A stretch of 64,000 nucleotides of DNA from contig JAZGTN010000073.1 in NCBI GenBank assembly GCA_037783415.1, positions 372,001-436,000 of the forward strand, read 5' to 3'. The stretch comes from Leptasterias polaris (Eukaryota > Echinodermata > Asteroidea > Forcipulatida > Asteriidae). Position numbers and translations under genes: made by a program. How positions within the stretch are numbered: the stretch's first letter is position 1; the number at the start of each line of letters is the position of its first letter. The notes under the pieces were generated by a model that searched no databases, was not told the origin of the DNA, and saw only the letters and a program-made list of their open reading frames with translations. Positions 33,797-43,812 of the stretch are shown here, piece after piece.

Positions 33797-34119
33797 TCCT
33801 TTAATTGAAAAAAAAATACTATACAGTATATTTTTGTGAGAAATCTGTTATGTAACTGTTAAGCTTGGTTGGTTGCTTTTGTGACCGATTGCTGCGCGAA
33901 CAATAGATCTTTCAATAGCGCAGCACGACCGGTCGATCGTGCAGATTGACCGATCGCGACCAACATATTCACTCAGTTTACTGTGTTCAGATTCACTAGG
34001 TTCACTAGGTTCACTATATCATATAATGTAGTATGTTCACTAGCCCTGGTAGGACGTCAGTCAGTGCCACTGCACTGACGTTGGGTATAAAGATCCTGTA
34101 CAATACGAACACAATTTTA

Positions 34120-34575
34120 GGTACACATTTTTCATATTTTTACCTGATTTGAGAAGCTGAAACTCCATTCATATATTCTTGGTGTCCATAAAATAACTAC
34201 ACTTTTTATGAATTCACAACTAACAAATACATCTCCCATGGATGACATTATTTCCGAAAATAAGTCCGAGTTGTGCACTAACGATGTGACCATCGTGTAC
34301 CAATTGACTGTTTAGGCTCATGTGCGCATGCGCGATATGCATAGCATCTACAAAGAACGCGCATGCGCGTAAGCATTCTCAAGCGGTTCACAAGCTGTCA
34401 GTTTAGGCTGTCGTAACAAATGCGTCAATTTCCATTTTATTTTCACAATAATGTCATCCAAGGAAAAAATTTACAATTCTGAATAGAGCAGGCGTAAAGT
34501 TCAGGACACAAAGAATATGTGAATCAAGTTTCAGCATCCTCAAAAAGGTAAAAATATGAAAAAATGCTATCATAA
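34120..34575. mobile_element. Long inverted-repeat (fold-back) element
   Basis: Left arm 'ttcatatttttacctgattt' from about 34130 pairs imperfectly with the inverted right arm ending near 34561. The pairing continues inward through 'gctgaaact', 'atattctt', 'gtgtcc' and 'ggatgacattatt'. In the centre, 'gcgcatgcgcg' occurs in two opposed copies (34323-34335, 34357-34370). Exact ends and target duplication are unclear. Confidence 0.6.
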
Positions 34576-34639
34576 ATTTTTTCGCAAAGACAGAGCACCT
34601 TTATACCCTGGACTCCATCGCGTTGTAACTTGTATCCTC

Positions 34640-35030
34640 CACTGTCCGGTTTTCGATGTAGTATGCCTTTTTCTTTGAATTGAAAAAAAATAAAAATATT
34701 CCATAATCAACTGATGCCCTAATTACCTTCCTTTGTTTATAAGAAATATGTAAACATATATTAAAACGTGATAGACATTGAAACTTTCACAACACGCACC
34801 AATCTTCGATGACTTCAATAGCGTCCCATTTGTTTTGAGTTTGACCTGCTTTCGATGCAAACAAGAAAGTATGGTGTCCGGCTGAAGCCATACATGGAAG
34901 AAACATCTGCAGTGACTACAAGTTTTCTGTGAGACTTAGTGTATGACTCTATAGCCAGCAGTTTTCTTCATTTTATTCAACATATTTTTTATTTAGTTTT
35001 TAAAATAACCATGGAATTTAAAAAAAAAAT
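34640..35030 (-). mobile_element. Interspersed repeat, same family as the NLR-C insert
   Basis: The reverse complement matches 41980-42345 closely, with landmarks 'ctgctggctatagagtcata', 'actgcagatgtttcttcc' and 'gaaaaccggacag'. One frame in both copies reads 'MFLPCMASAGHHTF'-like residues, perhaps a relic of a transposon protein. Beyond the shared part the two copies differ, so each is a partial copy. Confidence 0.7.
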
Positions 35031-35830
35031 AAATAATAAAAAAAAATAAAAAAAATATAATAATAATTCTTGGCTTTCAAATCTTATTTGTATTTAGTTT
35101 TGTGTCTTTTTATGTTTCTTAACATTTATAATAAAGCATATAAATAAACAGTGATAATCGAATCACAAAGATGATGTTTAAATTTTAATATTAATAACAA
35201 AAATGATAGAGTGTTACAAAAAAAAATTATCCAGACTATTATTAGAAAATGATATAAGGCACGTGGCTTCTTTAAGCCTCTGTATTTTTTTCCCCAGAAT
35301 GCTCAGCAGAATGTTCAGTCACATGATTTGATCATCGTGAATTGTGAATTGAAAAAGTGTTTGATGAAACTTTTTTTTATGGCCCCGACAGTATGACATA
35401 TTTTTGTACCTTGCAGAAATGCCTAAAATACCACAACTTTTTGCATTTACAAGTGCAACTAACCAGTGGAGCCTTACATGTTTCTAAGTTTTGGTCAAAT
35501 GAGAGGAGACTCTTTGCTTGGCAAGTCAAACCACAAAAATTGTATCTAGGGACTGTTTACATCGCGCGCAGAGAGGTAAAAGATTTGCCTCGATTTCAGG
35601 GACGCCCTGAATACAGGGCGTCCTACGATATACAACGGAGGAGTCCAACCTGGGCTACATGATGTATATCATATGTTCACTAGATTCACTGTGGCACTGT
35701 GGCACTGTGTCTTGTGTTCACTGTGTTTTCACGTAAAAACTGTAGGCTTAAAGAACAATAAACTCATTTAGTTTCAAGTAACTGAAGTAACATTAAACTG
35801 TGCTAACAAATTATCACGAAAATAGGTTCT
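35031..35830. other. Spacer, A/T-rich
   Basis: Low-complexity A/T (35010-35060) is followed by sequence with no supported gene. A small perfect hairpin 'ggacgccctg'/'cagggcgtcc' lies at 35600-35622. Confidence 0.4.
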
Positions 35831-35835
35831 GATTA

Positions 35836-37361
35836 AGGAAACCAGTCAACTCGCCCCCCAGCAAAGTCGCCCCCCAGCAAAGTCGCCCCCCAGCAAAGTC
35901 GCCCCCCAGCAAAGTCGGCCACCACAAAGTCGCCCCCTCACTTACAAAGTCGCCCCTGTCAAAGTCGCCCCTCACAAAGTCGCCCCCTGACAGAGTCGCC
36001 CACCAACAAAGTCGCCCCCCGACACTGTCGCCCCCTAACAAAGTCGCCCAGTGTATGGTTGAGCGACGTAAAGCCATATCACAAAAGTGAGGGCGCTTTT
36101 GAATATTTTGAAACAATTTATTAGCACACTGGGGGAAGACGAATGTACATGTAGATAGATCTGTTACAGAAGGAATGCTACGGGATTTTCGAGCGTGCAC
36201 GACGGGTTTGAGCGTGTTTAATCTTCGTGTTGTAGCAGGTTCTTTTAAATATTAGAACACTAAAATAATATATATATAACAGGTTATTTACATTTTATTT
36301 ACAGAATATATATACATCAAATAAATTATCAAGCAGAAGTGAACATGAGGGTGATGGGAAGTTATTTCACGAGTGTTTATTTTGAGAAGACGGTTTGGGC
36401 TACTTGATAAATGAAATACCGCGGCATCTTTTCTGGGACACTCATCGGCCGTGACTAATTTGATTTTGCATATGTTTATTCATGTTAATTCTCAACATTA
36501 TAAGGTTATGGTGGTTATTTACTTGATAATTTCCCCCCTTGTTTTACTTTGTGCTTACATAATTATAAAGAACTAAATTTTATTCGCGAATTTATTAAAA
36601 GTTATGGTGGTTATTTATTTGTTTTTAAATAAAGTTCTAATTGTTTTTTTAATTCAAAACCTTCTTTTTTTATAGTCTATATATGTTGTTTAATTGAAGT
36701 TCGTGAAGTTTTATTGTTGTGATAAGTTGACAGGTTGCCTACTTTAATTAAAACCCTAAGTCGATCACTGATGTATTTTGACAAGATAAGATAAAACTTT
36801 ATTATCCCACACGGGGGAAATTCAAACTGGTCTTGATTCAAACACTAGGCCTACAGACAAAATCACTAAACATGTCATAACAACTGTTTATTGTTAAAAC
36901 AAATTGATTAAAAATATTAACTAAAAATATCAGGTACATGTATAAAAATATGTTTCCGGTATGGATTAAAAATTATGCACAGCAATAATACAATCTTAAA
37001 TGATTGGCATGCTTAATTTAATTCAGAAAACTGTTTATGTTCGATTCAGATTTACATAATATTATAGAAGGTCAATTCAAAGTAAAAAAAAGAAAATAGC
37101 TAATTAATTAGTTATCTAGCGGTAACATTTCGACAAAAGCGGAGAGTTTTCTCGAAAAGACAAAGCATTCGCCAAGCCCTGGAATCTCCAATGGTTGAAT
37201 CTAAACCGTTAACAAAAGGGTGCCCTCACTTCGTGAAATCTTCTTGGGCGACTTTGTTAGGGGGCGACTTTGTTAGGGGGCGACTGTGTCGGGGGGCGAC
37301 TTTGTTGGTGGGCGACTCTGTCAGGGGGCGACTTTGCTGGGGCGAGTTGACTGGTATTCCT
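35836..37361. mobile_element. TIR element with GTCGCCCC subterminal repeats (1526 bp)
   Basis: The left end starts 'aggaaaccagtcaactcgcc' and the right end is its inverse with one extra base. Both are followed inward by tandem 'caaagtcgcccc' units (35860-36050, and inverted 37250-37345). GATTA flanks both sides (35831-35835, 37362-37366). The middle contains a LINE-like 3' end on the minus strand at 36783-36830 ('aaactttattatcccacacg'). No transposase is seen, so the element is non-autonomous and mobilised by unknown machinery. Confidence 0.7.
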
Positions 37362-37366
37362 GATTA

Positions 37367-37950
37367 AACATGTGCCTTTTAACTCCAAACGTTAGAAAAC
37401 TTCATTAAAATTTAAATTAATAAGTCATCAAAAAACACTATTTTCAAATAGTCCAAAACCCCTAAAATTACTGCATATGGAACTATGATACGTAAGGATG
37501 TATTTACCTGTATCCAAGGTCTGTGGTAGAATGGAACGTGGACAAATTTAGATGACAAAAAGGGGCTTGGAAATCTTATTCTTTAGTTTTACAATGTGGC
37601 TCAATTGTTTGTGGCTCAGCTGAAAATAGCGCCCTCAAGAGGCAAAGGTCCAAGATAGAAAAATCAACGTAATACCGAAGAAAAGAAATTTTAGGCTTTG
37701 TTTGGTGTTTGCAATTAAAACACTTTTTGGTGTGCATTCATCAAAAGTAGCCAGAAACAAAAGTATAGTTAAAGTAATTGTCAAGATATGGTGGAACGAT
37801 CACCAATTGAGACATCCCAGATGCAATTTTCACTTCAGACCAAAAATCTTTCGTTTTAATTGATAGTGTGAAAGAACAGGTGCTGTTGTCAAGAATGGAC
37901 TTTTTCATATTTTATGTGACGACTTATTATTAATATCATTTTTCATACAG
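37367..37950 (+). other. Intron or spacer 5' of the acetyl-CoA hydrolase-like exon
   Basis: No coding similarity is seen. It ends in the acceptor 'catttttcatacag', so at least its 3' end is probably intronic. Confidence 0.5.
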
Positions 37951-38135
37951 GTGCTGGGGTGGTAACAACTCGAGCTCACGTCCACTACATTGTGACAGAG
38001 TATGGCATTGCTTATCTGTTTGGGAAGAATCTTCGACAGAGGGCGCATGCGTTGATCAATATCGCACATCCAGACTTCCGAGAGACTCTAGAGAAAGCCG
38101 CCTTTGAGAGGCTCAAATGTATGCCGTCACCTTAA
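37951..38135 (+). CDS. Terminal exon of an acetyl-CoA hydrolase / CoA-transferase-like gene
   Basis: The exon follows acceptor TTTTTCATACAG and is read from its third base, giving 'GVVTTRAHVHYIVTEYG', 'IAYLFGKNLRQRAHALI' and 'IAHPDFRETLEKAAFERLK', then TAA at 38133. This is the conserved C-terminal block of the acetyl-CoA hydrolase/4-hydroxybutyrate CoA-transferase family, enzymes that move or hydrolyse CoA thioesters, in animals presumably in mitochondria. The expected ~400 upstream residues are not found in the window. The exon is therefore either the end of a gene with very long introns or an orphan duplicated end. The reading frame is clean. Confidence 0.8.
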
Positions 38136-38589
38136 GAGACCCACTTGAAGCAGTTGGTCTACCAAGTCTAGTGAGAGTTTGTGCTGTTTATTGGTTCTAA
38201 GTTTGGGCCATGTCACTTGAATTGAGGCAACCAGTTCAAGGCAATCTCCAAGAAGAACAGGCATTCTCAGATCAATTGGCACATACTTTTCTTGGGTTTT
38301 GTAAGACATTGTTAGAGAAACAACTCTTGTGCAGTTGGTTGCCTCCAAGTTGCCCATAAAAATTGCCTTTTGTGACATGGCCCTTTAGCACACATATCCT
38401 AGTTGCTAGATCAAGGCCCTTTCCAACATAACTCCCAGATCATCACATACTTAGCCCATTCCTTGAACTTTCTCAACTCCCTGGCAAGGGAGCATTATAC
38501 AACTCAAGCTGCAGGTGTTAATCCAACACAATGCCGCCCTCTCTCGCACCTTACAATAACAGCAATTAGACAACTGTTGTTATAATTAA
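38136..38589. other. 3' flank of the CoA-transferase exon; start of next tandem unit
   Basis: The stretch 38136-38410 probably contains the 3' UTR. From 38411 the sequence matches window positions 1-180 ('cagatcatcacatacttagc', 'ctgcaggtgttaatccaaca'). This marks the junction of the ~38.4-kb repeat unit. Confidence 0.6.
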
Positions 38590-39360
38590 CCTTACTTGTA
38601 ACTAACTTATTTATTTATTTCATATTCAGTATTCAATTGACACTCCTGAATAAACAATACAAAATACTGCAGTATAAACAAACAGTAACTAGACATGTTC
38701 GAAATTAAGTAGAGACTTGGAATTTACAACATTTGTACAAAGTCCCTTAAACACAGTGTCAATTGCAGCAATAATTGACACACCTGAATGAGTAATCATT
38801 GTTGAACAATAAGAATGCATAATAATAAAAAAAAATTAATGGAAGTGTTTGACATAAGGTATAGACTTGAAATGTATGGCATCTTTGTAAAATTCCCAAT
38901 ATACACATCAATAAAATAACCGTTGTTAATAGTGAACTGCAAGACTTGTTCCAGAACTGTTTTATTTACTTTATATGCGATATTGAATTACCATCTTAGA
39001 GAGAGCAATCATCAATGAATAATGAATGTTTTAAGTAAAGTATAGACTTGATATGTACGGCAACTTTGTAAGATTACAGTGTCAAGTTGTAAAGTTTCAT
39101 TAAGAGACCTGACTATTTGACTTCAAACCTTGTTTTGGTCACATTCGATCCTAAGAAATAGAAAAATGGCCAGCCATTCTAAAGATATATTCAACCCCGT
39201 TGTAAAATATCAGAAACAGAGTCAGGCACATCAGTTAGACAACCTTTGTTCCGGAACTATATTCTTTGATTTATTGCATTATATAAGTATTTAATTGACA
39301 CACTTGAATGAACATTCATCTGCGAACAATACATGTTTGAAGTAAAGTAATGGACCTTGG
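38590..39360. repeat. Decayed tandem repeat 3' of NLR-C
   Basis: Units are the same as those at 180-1300, in the same order, but with small deletions. Near 39290-39310 it contains the sequence into which the P-like element inserted in unit 1, here uninterrupted ('gacacacttgaatgaac'). Confidence 0.7.
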
Positions 39361-39424
39361 TTCGAATCCCACCTCAAACCAAAGCCTCACATGTGGATTG
39401 AGTTTTACAGTCCCTTCCTGATTA

Positions 39425-39615
39425 CAGTCAAACCCTCGTTATAAAGAGGATCTGCTTATAAAGAGAATATTCTGAAGTCCTGAATCTCATTTCTCCTTTG
39501 TGCTTATTTGTTTTGCTGTCCTCTTACAACAATTTTCCTGCTATAAAGAGGTAATTTGGCCAGTCCCAGCAATCCTGTTTTAACAAGAGTCGACTGTTTT
39601 AACAAGAGTCGACAG
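39425..39615. mobile_element. pogo/Tigger-like MITE copy
   Basis: It starts CAGTCAAACCCTCGTTATAA after TA and ends 'caagagtcgacag' before TA. The right terminus is duplicated ('ttttaacaagagtcgact' then again). It is related to 4372-4738 and 18828-18988. Confidence 0.65.
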
Positions 39616-39694
39616 TAAATTTTGTCTTCCTCCCAAACCTACAATACATTACAAAACTACATCTCTTCACTGACTCACTTATGCATCTCCAGCC

Positions 39695-39920
39695 CAGGGC
39701 CCCATTTCCTGGCTCTGCTTATCGCCGAATTCTGCGCTTGCAATCATCATTCTCCACTTACCGAGCAAGCGCCAAATTTCTGCGCTAGCAAGCGTAAAAT
39801 GCCTAGTAGCGTGGAGTACGCAAGCGCACAGGCAAAAATTCCCTGCTAACCCATGACATACCCTTGACGTTAGTGCGGAATTTTTGCTTAGAGTAAGCAG
39901 AGCCATGAAATCAGGCCCAG
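39695..39920. mobile_element. Short TIR MITE, hAT-like style
   Basis: Inverted ends resemble 'gggcc..atttc.tggctctgc', at 39697-39722 and inverted at 39894-39918. The interior has repeated 'gcgctagcaagcg'-type motifs. The paralogous site at about 19390 reads 'cagtccaggtgttttt' without it, so this is an insertion. The target duplication is ambiguous (cccag). Confidence 0.6.
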
Positions 39921-40185
39921 GTGTTTTGTCAGTCCATTCCTGGTTACCCCATTTGGGGTTTTCCCTCCCACATCTACATTAATAACTAAACATTATCTCT
40001 TCACTGGCTTCTGTGAACATGCATATTCAGCCCGGGGGGGCGCATTTCTCGTCCCTATTGACGAGCCCTTAGTTTTATCACCAGACAGATGTAAATGACG
40101 TCAGTGATTCACACTCATGGCAGTAAAAAGAACAGGGTTCGATCAAGATCCTGGAGAAGCCAGATCTCCTTTTCTGCCATTCCAG

Positions 40186-40316
40186 ATGGGGTCATGTCCG
40201 AGTTAGTGGCTGGGGCTTGGACATACCCTGAACAAGCATTGACGTATAGAACACCCTCCGCAACAGCCGTAGCCACCAATCGGGACATGGCTAAGGTATC
40301 CAAATTGAGGCTTTGA
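40186..40316 (+). pseudogene. Possible PfkB-type sugar kinase C-terminal exon remnant
   Basis: After an acceptor-like 'tctgccattccag', the frame reads 'DGVMSELVAGAWTYPEQAL', then 'SATAVATNRDMAKVSKLRL' and a stop. If the previous exon supplied Gly, this gives Gly-Asp followed by a helix and an Ala-rich segment, resembling the C-terminal Gly-Asp anion-hole region of PfkB-family kinases. The match is short and by eye. Decayed, truncated copies at 17.5 and 56.2 kb show the segment was duplicated with the flank. A chance frame is quite possible. Confidence 0.25.
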
Positions 40317-40613
40317 TGACATAGTCTGGCTTCTTCTTTGTGCGATGAGAGTCAGTGCTCTTGAATGCTTGTGAATACAGGGAACAATTTCATGACAGAA
40401 TCATGACAAACATCCATTATTATGTCGGGGTGGGAAGAGGGAGGGGGCTTCCTACACGAAATAATTAATAATGATAACAATAATATAAAGTATTTGTAAA
40501 GCGCCCAAATCCACCAAATTAAGGTGGTCAAGGCGCACGAGAGGGAATCCTCACACGGTAAAAAATCAGATAAAGATCAATTAAAGATATTCAAGTCATA
40601 TTATTAAACTCGT

Positions 40614-41920
40614 TTAGTAATTTTCCAAACTAATCTGGATGTTTGACATCTCTTGCTGTACAATAAGTGCCTTATCTTCATATGTGAAGTTACATTTGAT
40701 CAAAATTACATACATCCTGTTAGTAGGATGCTTCAAATGCCTTAAAGAAGGAGCCCATGATGCAACTGAATGCCTCAGCTCTTTATTGTAACTGAGGTCC
40801 AAGGTGTCAATGTTCCCTACTGATTTAGCGAAGGGCTCAATATCTACGCCCGTCAAAGAACAGTTGCACAAAGACATCTTTTTCAGTGGGTTCAGGTGTC
40901 CAAGGTGAGCAGCCCATGATGCTGCATTACCACCAAGGGAAGGATTATCCGACAAATCCAGTATGGCTAGAGTGGACATGTCACTCAGTGATCCAGCAAG
41001 TGGTTCAATGTCTTTACTTTGCAATTCACATTCTTGCAAGAACAGCTCTCTAAGGTGTTTCAGGTACTTCAAGTGCTGGGCCCAGAGGTTTGCCGAGCCA
41101 CCCAATTGTGGATTACAGGAGAGGTCAATACTGAAACAGTCCTCTCTGGTTTTTATTCCACTTAAAATTTCTGAAAGGTCAGAAGAAGATATTGAATCTT
41201 CACACAGAGACAGAAAAGTCATTTGTTTGCCATATTCCTCAACTTGCTCTAAAAAGTCATCATAATGTGAACTGCTATCGTGTAATTTACAGTTAACAAC
41301 ATTCTTCAGCATACCAAGTAAAACAGCAATGTATATAATATCCTCGTGTTGGAAGTCACATCCTATGAGTGTCAAACTTTTTAGCAAGTTTAAACTTTGC
41401 AGGTTATAACCCCATGATGATGATACAGAGCCACCAATATCCTCGCTGATACCACTCGGTTTTATTGTCAATTCTATCAACTTGGGTGTGTTGACAAACG
41501 ACGATGTTATGTATTCCATACTGGCAGTAGTTACTTTACAATCATATAGTTTAAATTTTGAGAGATTCGTCATTCCACTCATCACGTCTCTCAAAACCTC
41601 ACCGAAGCCTTCTAGGTTGCACTCGGAAAAACACAAACTTGTTACTTTGCTGAGTTGGGCATTTTTTCTGCCTTTCTTTCTGTCATCGTCTTTCACGTGT
41701 TTCAGGTAGTAAAATAAAGCGTGAAGACCATCATTGCTGTAATCATGAATAAACAAACCCTCTGTAACCAAATCCACTGAAGGAAGGTCATCAAACTTGC
41801 CTTCGAAGTAATACTTAACCGACAACTCCTTCTGGAGCATTGTTCCTTGCCTGAAGCATTTTTGCTTATGGTTTAACACCTTGTTTGTGAAGCACTGATT
41901 GTCACCACAACAAAAACGTA
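40614..41920 (-). CDS. NLR-C exon 3, 3' part: leucine-rich repeats
   Basis: Past the insert the frame resumes in register with NLR-A ('FDDLPSVDLVTEGLF') and continues through LRRs ('LRELFLQECELQSKDIEPLA', 'MSLCNCSLTGVDIEPFAK') to 'IQISLENY' and TAA at 40614. From roughly 41750 leftward it is closer to NLR-B than to NLR-A: 'YNKELRHSVASWAPSLRHLK' is identical to B, where A has 'SKLWGSVALWAPSLKHFK'. The 3' flank, with 'accaaattaaggtg' and 'gcacgagagggaatcctca', is also B-like. The open frame suggests the disruption is recent. Confidence 0.8.
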
Positions 41921-42528
41921 TTTTTTTGTTTATTTTTTTTATATATTTTTTTTAAGTTTTTGAAAAATACCATGGTTATTTTTAAAACTAAATAAAAAAT
42001 ATGTTGAATAAAATGAAGAAAACTGCTGGCTATAGAGTCATACACTAAGTCTCACAGAACACTTGTAGTCACTGCAGATGTTTCTTCCACGTATGGCTTC
42101 ACCCGGACACCATACTTTCTTGTTTGCATCGAAAACAGGTCAAACTCAAAACAAATGGGACGCTATTGAAGTCATCGAAGATCGGTGCGTGGTGTGAAAG
42201 TTTCAATGTCTATCACGTTTTAATATATGTTTGCATATTTCTTATAAACAAAGGAAGGTAATTAGGGCATCAGTTGATTATGGAATATTTTTAATTTTTT
42301 TTCAATTCAAAGAAAAAGGCATACTACATCGAAAACCGGACAGGGGATCGGGAGGATATAAACCTTTTAATTGTTTAAAACTAATTTTTGTGTTTTTTTT
42401 GTAATGAAATTGTTTTTGTAATCAGTATTGAATTTGAATGTTTTTAGTGCACACAGGGAAAACAATTTTCACTTTTTACTTGTAAACTGTGACGAAATAA
42501 GTAAAATTGAATTGAATTGAATTGAATA
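41921..42528 (+). mobile_element. Retroelement insertion in NLR-C exon 3
   Basis: About 608 bp absent from NLR-A separates 'caacaaaaacgta' from 'gtaggtactccaac'. Its 3' end is 'gtgacgaaataagtaaaatt' followed by (GAATT)n, the usual tail of non-LTR elements. The left end is T/A-rich. The body from 41980 to 42345 matches 34640-35030 in opposite orientation. A possible target duplication of gta is too short to be sure. Confidence 0.75.
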
Positions 42529-43812
42529 GTAGGTACTCCAACCTCGTATCCTGTCTATCACTGTATCTCATGATGTTTTCAACAAGGATATGATTTGTGT
42601 TAAACTGTTCTTCATTAGTTCCAAGTAAGCTTCGGAAGAAGATGGCCGCACAGTACTCTTGGAAGGTTCTGTGGATGAAACTTACACTGTGTCGAATTTC
42701 AAGTCCTTCAATGACCCTCTGGCTGGTGAGGATGCCTGCTTTTAATGCAGACCTAAGTGCCTGATCTTCAAAGTCACTTTCTTTAAAAAGAAACTCTTGT
42801 GGTGACAGCAGATTATTTAAAGCCTTTTCTCCGATTGAGATCACCACTCGAGTTGTTTCATCTGGTGGCAGGTATGGTTGTTTTCTTTTGAAAATGTACC
42901 CCAAGGCATCTTTGTATAGTTGGTACATCGTGTCTGGGATTGTAGACTGCTCTCTCCATAGTACACACATTAAGAGCAAGAGCATGGGACTCGTTGCCAA
43001 ATCAAACAGTACATCTGAGGATCTAATTTTCTGCAGGAGTGCCTCTGCTTGTCCTTTATCATCTTCCTTGCAGAAAAAACTGTAAATGTACTTCTCAATA
43101 TCCTCTCCATTAAATCCTAGTACCAATACATGAACAAACGGTTTTTGAATCAGAGGTTTGGTCACTAGTTTATGGAAGTGAGATGGACGAGTTGTTACAA
43201 CAACACAACTACCTCTGAGTATCTTACGATTTAGGATTCGATAATAGACATTACCAGATGACTGTGAGGCCTCCGAGACATCAGTCGTCTTAAATTCATC
43301 AAAACCATCAAAGAGAATCAGCACTTTCTCTGGGTAGGTGGTAATATATGACATCAAATCATCTTTACTTATAGCTACATCTTCATCTATGAGCTGATGA
43401 AAAATTGCATCAATAAACTCTGAGGACTCTTCCAATGCAAACATCTTCAAGATGAAAACAAGTTTGTACTCCTTGAGTTTCTCACCGATTGCCCAGTCAT
43501 AAGCCATTTTGTCAATGAGTGTTGACTTCCCAACACCAGCTCTTCCTTCCAGAATTATTCTTTGTTTTGAATCCCCTTCCTTAGTCTTCTCCAAGAACAT
43601 GTCCACATACGACTTCAACTGTTTTCCTCGGTGATCAGTATTTTTTAGCTTCAGCTTTGTGTAGATGTCACTAATGGATTTCATATCATCCCCAACCCAT
43701 GGAATTATCTGCACAAAGCTACCAGTGGTCATATATCGCCTTCTCAAAATCTCTTCAACCTTATCAGCAGCCTGAAGGGGTCCATCTGTCACCATAAATG
43801 CAGCAGGTTCTC
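42529..43812 (-). CDS. NLR-C exon 3, 5' part: NACHT and NACHT-associated helices
   Basis: From acceptor TTTTTACAG|GAGAACC the frame holds Walker A 'GRAGVGKSTLIDKMAYDW' (from about 43546), Walker B 'VLILFDGFDEF', 'CVVVTTRPSH', 'LATSPMLLLLMCVLWRE' and 'VSFIHRTFQEYCAAIFF'. It is uninterrupted through the point where NLR-A is frameshifted (six A at 43074-43079). Identity with NLR-A in the NACHT core is very high. The frame continues about 16 codons into the insert before stopping at 42476. Confidence 0.9.

Noticed and set aside
35814..36200. 128-codon repetitive ORF over the GTCGCCCC array
   Set aside because: It is translation of a transposon subterminal array; the unit structure explains the frame.
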